Shown one piece after another: positions 61,880-64,000 of a stretch of DNA of 64,000 bases (positions are counted from its first letter, which is position 1; each line of letters opens with the position of its first letter). The notes below the pieces were generated by a model. It ran no database searches. It was not told the DNA's origin and worked only from the letters and a program-made list of their open reading frames with translations. This stretch comes from Flavihumibacter fluvii (GTDB lineage Bacteria > Bacteroidota > Bacteroidia > Chitinophagales > Chitinophagaceae), in NCBI RefSeq assembly GCF_018595675.2, contig NZ_CP092333.1, positions 3,682,001 to 3,746,000 of the forward strand, read 5' to 3'. Made by a program: the position numbers and the translations under genes.

Positions 61880-62431
61880 ATGGAATACAACAGAATCATT
61901 GCCGTTACCGGTTTGCCCGGTTTATTTGAACTAATGAGCAGTAAAACAGATGGCGCCATTGTTCGGTCATTAGATGACAAGACCACCAAATTTGTGTCAT
62001 CCAGGGTGCATAATTTTTCTCACCTCGAAAGCATTGAAATTTATACCCGGCGGGATAACGTTAACCTGGTCGATATTTTTCAGGCCATGAAGAAAAGCAG
62101 CGAAAAACTTCCTGACGGAAAAGATGCCGCTGTCCTGAAGACCTATTTCGAGAAAGTTTACCCGGACATGGACTTCGAGCGGGTTTATTCAAGCGACATG
62201 AAAAAGATGGTCAAATGGTTTGAAGTACTGAAGAAAAATGACATCGAATTCAAACTTTCTGAGGAAACTGAAGCTCCTGTTGAAGAAGTAGCAGTTGCTG
62301 AAATGGCACCGGAAGAAAAACCAGCTAAAGCTGCAAAGAAGAAGGATGCTCCTAAAAAAGACGAGGTAGCCGAAGAAACATCGGATGAAAAACCAAAGAA
62401 AACCGCCCGCAAGAAAAAGACTGACGAATAA
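61880..62431 (+). CDS. DUF5606 protein with Lys/Ala-rich tail
   Basis: A 183-residue protein. The DUF5606 domain (about 1-130) is Bacteroidota-specific: YNRIIAVTGLPGLFELMS, SSRVHNFSHLESIEIYT and KTYFEKVYPDMDFERVY. Residues 135-183 form a low-complexity tail of alternating acidic then Lys/Ala segments (KPAKAAKKKDAPKKDEV; KKTARKKKTDE), like histone H1-type or ribosome-associated tails. The domain has no assigned function; binding nucleic acid via the tail is a guess. It sits 41 bases after the LytTR gene and 5 before the M3 peptidase. Confidence 0.88.
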   Translation: MEYNRIIAVTGLPGLFELMSSKTDGAIVRSLDDKTTKFVSSRVHNFSHLESIEIYTRRDNVNLVDIFQAMKKSSEKLPDGKDAAVLKTYFEKVYPDMDFERVYSSDMKKMVKWFEVLKKNDIEFKLSEETEAPVEEVAVAEMAPEEKPAKAAKKKDAPKKDEVAEETSDEKPKKTARKKKTDE

Positions 62432-62436
62432 TTACC

Positions 62437-64000
62437 ATGCAGTACACCGCTGAACTCCATAAAACACCCCGGCATTTTTTACCGGAAGATTTTGCTATAA
62501 CCACCTGGGAAGCGCTTGAACCTTATTTTATAGAATTGCTAGAAAGGCCAATTCTTTCCGGCGCTGAGTTGGAAAAATGGATGAAAGACTCCAGTGAGCT
62601 TGAAGCAGTACTCAGCGAAGACGCCTGCTGGCGCCAGATTCGCATGACCTGTGATACCGAAAACAAAGCCCTGGAAGAGGCTTTTACCTTCTTCGTAATG
62701 GAAATTCAGCCCAAAATTCAGCCCTATGCTGATCAACTTAACCGAAAACTCGTTGATTGTCCATATACAAAAGAGCTGGACCAGGAAGCTTACTTTACTT
62801 ACCTGCGTGGAGTAAAGAAGTCAATCGACCTCTTCCGGACAGAAAACATTCCATTACAGGCTGAACTTAGCGTAATGGCGCAGCAATATGGGGTTATTTC
62901 CGGAAAAATGTCTGTTACCATCAATGACAAGGAATACACCTTGCAGCAAGCCAGCAAATTCCTCGAAAACGCCGACCGTAGCATTCGGGAATCCGCTTAC
63001 CGGAAAATCCAGGAGCGCAGGTACCAGGATAAAGAACAACTGAACGACCTTTTTTCAAAATTGATCGAAAAAAGACACCAGGTGGCTTTAAATGCAGGCT
63101 TCAGCAATTACCGCGACTACAAATTCGTGGAAATGGGTCGCTTTGATTATACTAAGGAAGATTGTTATGCTTTCCATGAAGCCGTAAAACAACATGTTGT
63201 TCCATTGGTGGCTGAAATCTACCGCCACAAACAGGTACAATTGGGATTGGATACACTCCGGCCATGGGATACAGAAGCCGAGCCGGCAGGAACCAAGCCA
63301 CTGCAGCCCTTCCAGACAGGCGAAGAATTACTGGAAAAATCCATTGCCTGTTTCCGTGAACTAAGGCCATTCTTTGCGGAATGCCTGGTCACTATGAAAA
63401 AAATGGGTAGGCTGGACCTCGAAAGCCGGAAAGGAAAAGCGCCGGGCGGATACAATTGTCCTCTCGCTGAAACCGGCGCACCATTTATTTTCATGAACGC
63501 CGCCGGACAGATGAGTGATGTTACTACAATGGTTCATGAAGGCGGGCATGCCGTCCATTCCTTCCTGGCTCATCCACTTAAACTGAGTGCATTCAAGGAA
63601 TATCCGATGGAAATCGCTGAAGTAGCGAGTATGAGTATGGAACTATTCAGCATGGATTACTGGCATAGTTTTTTTAGCGATGAAAAAGAATTGGTTCGCG
63701 CCAAACTTCACCAATTGGAAAGAGTAATCACTATTTTTCCCTGGATTGCCATTGTTGATAAATTCCAGCACTGGGTATATGAACATCCTGCACACAGCCT
63801 GGAAGAACGTTCGTCAAAATGGATGGAGATCAATGCTGAGTTTTCAACAGGCGTTCTGGATGTCAGCGGATTGGAAGAGTTCAGGAAATACGGCTGGCAA
63901 CGGCAATTGCATTTGTTTGAAGTGCCGTTTTATTACATTGAATACGGAATTGCCCAATTAGGCGCTATCGGAATGTGGATGCAGTTTAAGGAGGATAAAG
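62437..64000 (+). CDS. M3-family oligoendopeptidase F-like zinc peptidase, cut at right edge
   Basis: The first 521 codons of an M3 peptidase are in the window; the gene runs off the right end in frame. It opens MQYTAELHKTPRHFLPEDF. The zinc motif HEGGH is in VHEGGHAVHSFL, with a downstream Glu in EYPMEIAEVASMSMELF. It should degrade short peptides in the cytoplasm; there is no signal peptide. Full M3B members are about 560-600 residues, so only the C-terminal 50 or so are missing. Confidence 0.93.
   Translation, partial: MQYTAELHKTPRHFLPEDFAITTWEALEPYFIELLERPILSGAELEKWMKDSSELEAVLSEDACWRQIRMTCDTENKALEEAFTFFVMEIQPKIQPYADQLNRKLVDCPYTKELDQEAYFTYLRGVKKSIDLFRTENIPLQAELSVMAQQYGVISGKMSVTINDKEYTLQQASKFLENADRSIRESAYRKIQERRYQDKEQLNDLFSKLIEKRHQVALNAGFSNYRDYKFVEMGRFDYTKEDCYAFHEAVKQHVVPLVAEIYRHKQVQLGLDTLRPWDTEAEPAGTKPLQPFQTGEELLEKSIACFRELRPFFAECLVTMKKMGRLDLESRKGKAPGGYNCPLAETGAPFIFMNAAGQMSDVTTMVHEGGHAVHSFLAHPLKLSAFKEYPMEIAEVASMSMELFSMDYWHSFFSDEKELVRAKLHQLERVITIFPWIAIVDKFQHWVYEHPAHSLEERSSKWMEINAEFSTGVLDVSGLEEFRKYGWQRQLHLFEVPFYYIEYGIAQLGAIGMWMQFKEDK

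Noticed and set aside
1-64000. tRNA, rRNA, CRISPR arrays, insertion sequences, replication origin
   Set aside because: I looked for cloverleaf-like sequences, spaced repeats, transposase motifs and dnaA-box clusters and saw none. A tRNA or small RNA could be missed by eye; a covariance-model search would settle this.

Overview
The window is a chromosomal stretch from a Bacteroidota bacterium, most likely of the Chitinophagaceae. Support for this: an ACIII (actABCDEF) respiratory operon with an aa3 oxidase of the Flavobacterium/Rhodothermus kind, a type IX secretion sorting tail, Bacteroidota-specific families (DUF4251, DUF5606, DUF3570/DUF4266, DUF6787-like), TAnnTTTG-type promoter elements with few Shine-Dalgarno sites, a futalosine menaquinone gene, and moderate GC throughout. 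I saw no tRNA, rRNA, CRISPR array, insertion sequence or phage, and base usage is even, so this reads as core chromosome rather than an island.

Region 1 (1-16.2 kb) is a respiratory block on the minus strand. Transcription starts near 16.04 kb and runs through actA (six c-type haems), actB, actC, actD, actE, actF, coxB and coxA to a hairpin terminator at 4304-4350. A second unit follows: ctaB (haem O synthase), two subunit III genes, a subunit IV gene, then a SCO copper chaperone and a DUF420 protein. Together they make a menaquinol:cytochrome c reductase, the oxidase it feeds, and two oxidase assembly factors. The tail of a DUF1080 gene enters at the left edge.

Region 2 (16.2-25.2 kb), plus strand: a DUF6787-like membrane domain fused to PurN; a secreted regulatory-domain protein; a tight operon of a LolA-like protein, two LolC/E-type permeases, a LolD-type ATPase and an outer-membrane barrel; then a serine hydrolase and a small conserved protein.

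Region 3 (25.2-43.5 kb) is mixed: small membrane proteins, a membrane dipeptidase coupled to an ABC exporter, a fused E1 dehydrogenase, lipoproteins, an M16 peptidase pair (one active, one lacking the zinc site), a two-DTG aspartyl protease with PDZ domain, mqnC, a thioredoxin/DUF4266/DUF3570 operon, a small T9SS cargo protein and methylglyoxal synthase.

Region 4 (43.5-64 kb) holds DNA repair and replication genes (uvrB, polA), an orphan ParA, a CapA/phosphoribosyltransferase/DUF2784 run, ribosome hibernation factor, a GH16 glucanase, a GlcD-GlcF-type fused oxidoreductase, a HigA-like regulator without toxin but with a perfect palindrome upstream, a sterol-desaturase/DsbA pair, a small stress-type cluster, a LytS/LytTR two-component pair, DUF5606 and an M3 peptidase cut by the right edge.

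The points most worth following are the LolA/ABC/barrel operon, the thioredoxin-DUF4266-DUF3570 operon without ApbE, the DUF6787-PurN fusion, and the clustering of histidine-rich tails on several oxidase and ACIII subunits. All family calls are from reading the translated sequence and memory of the families; no database search was run.
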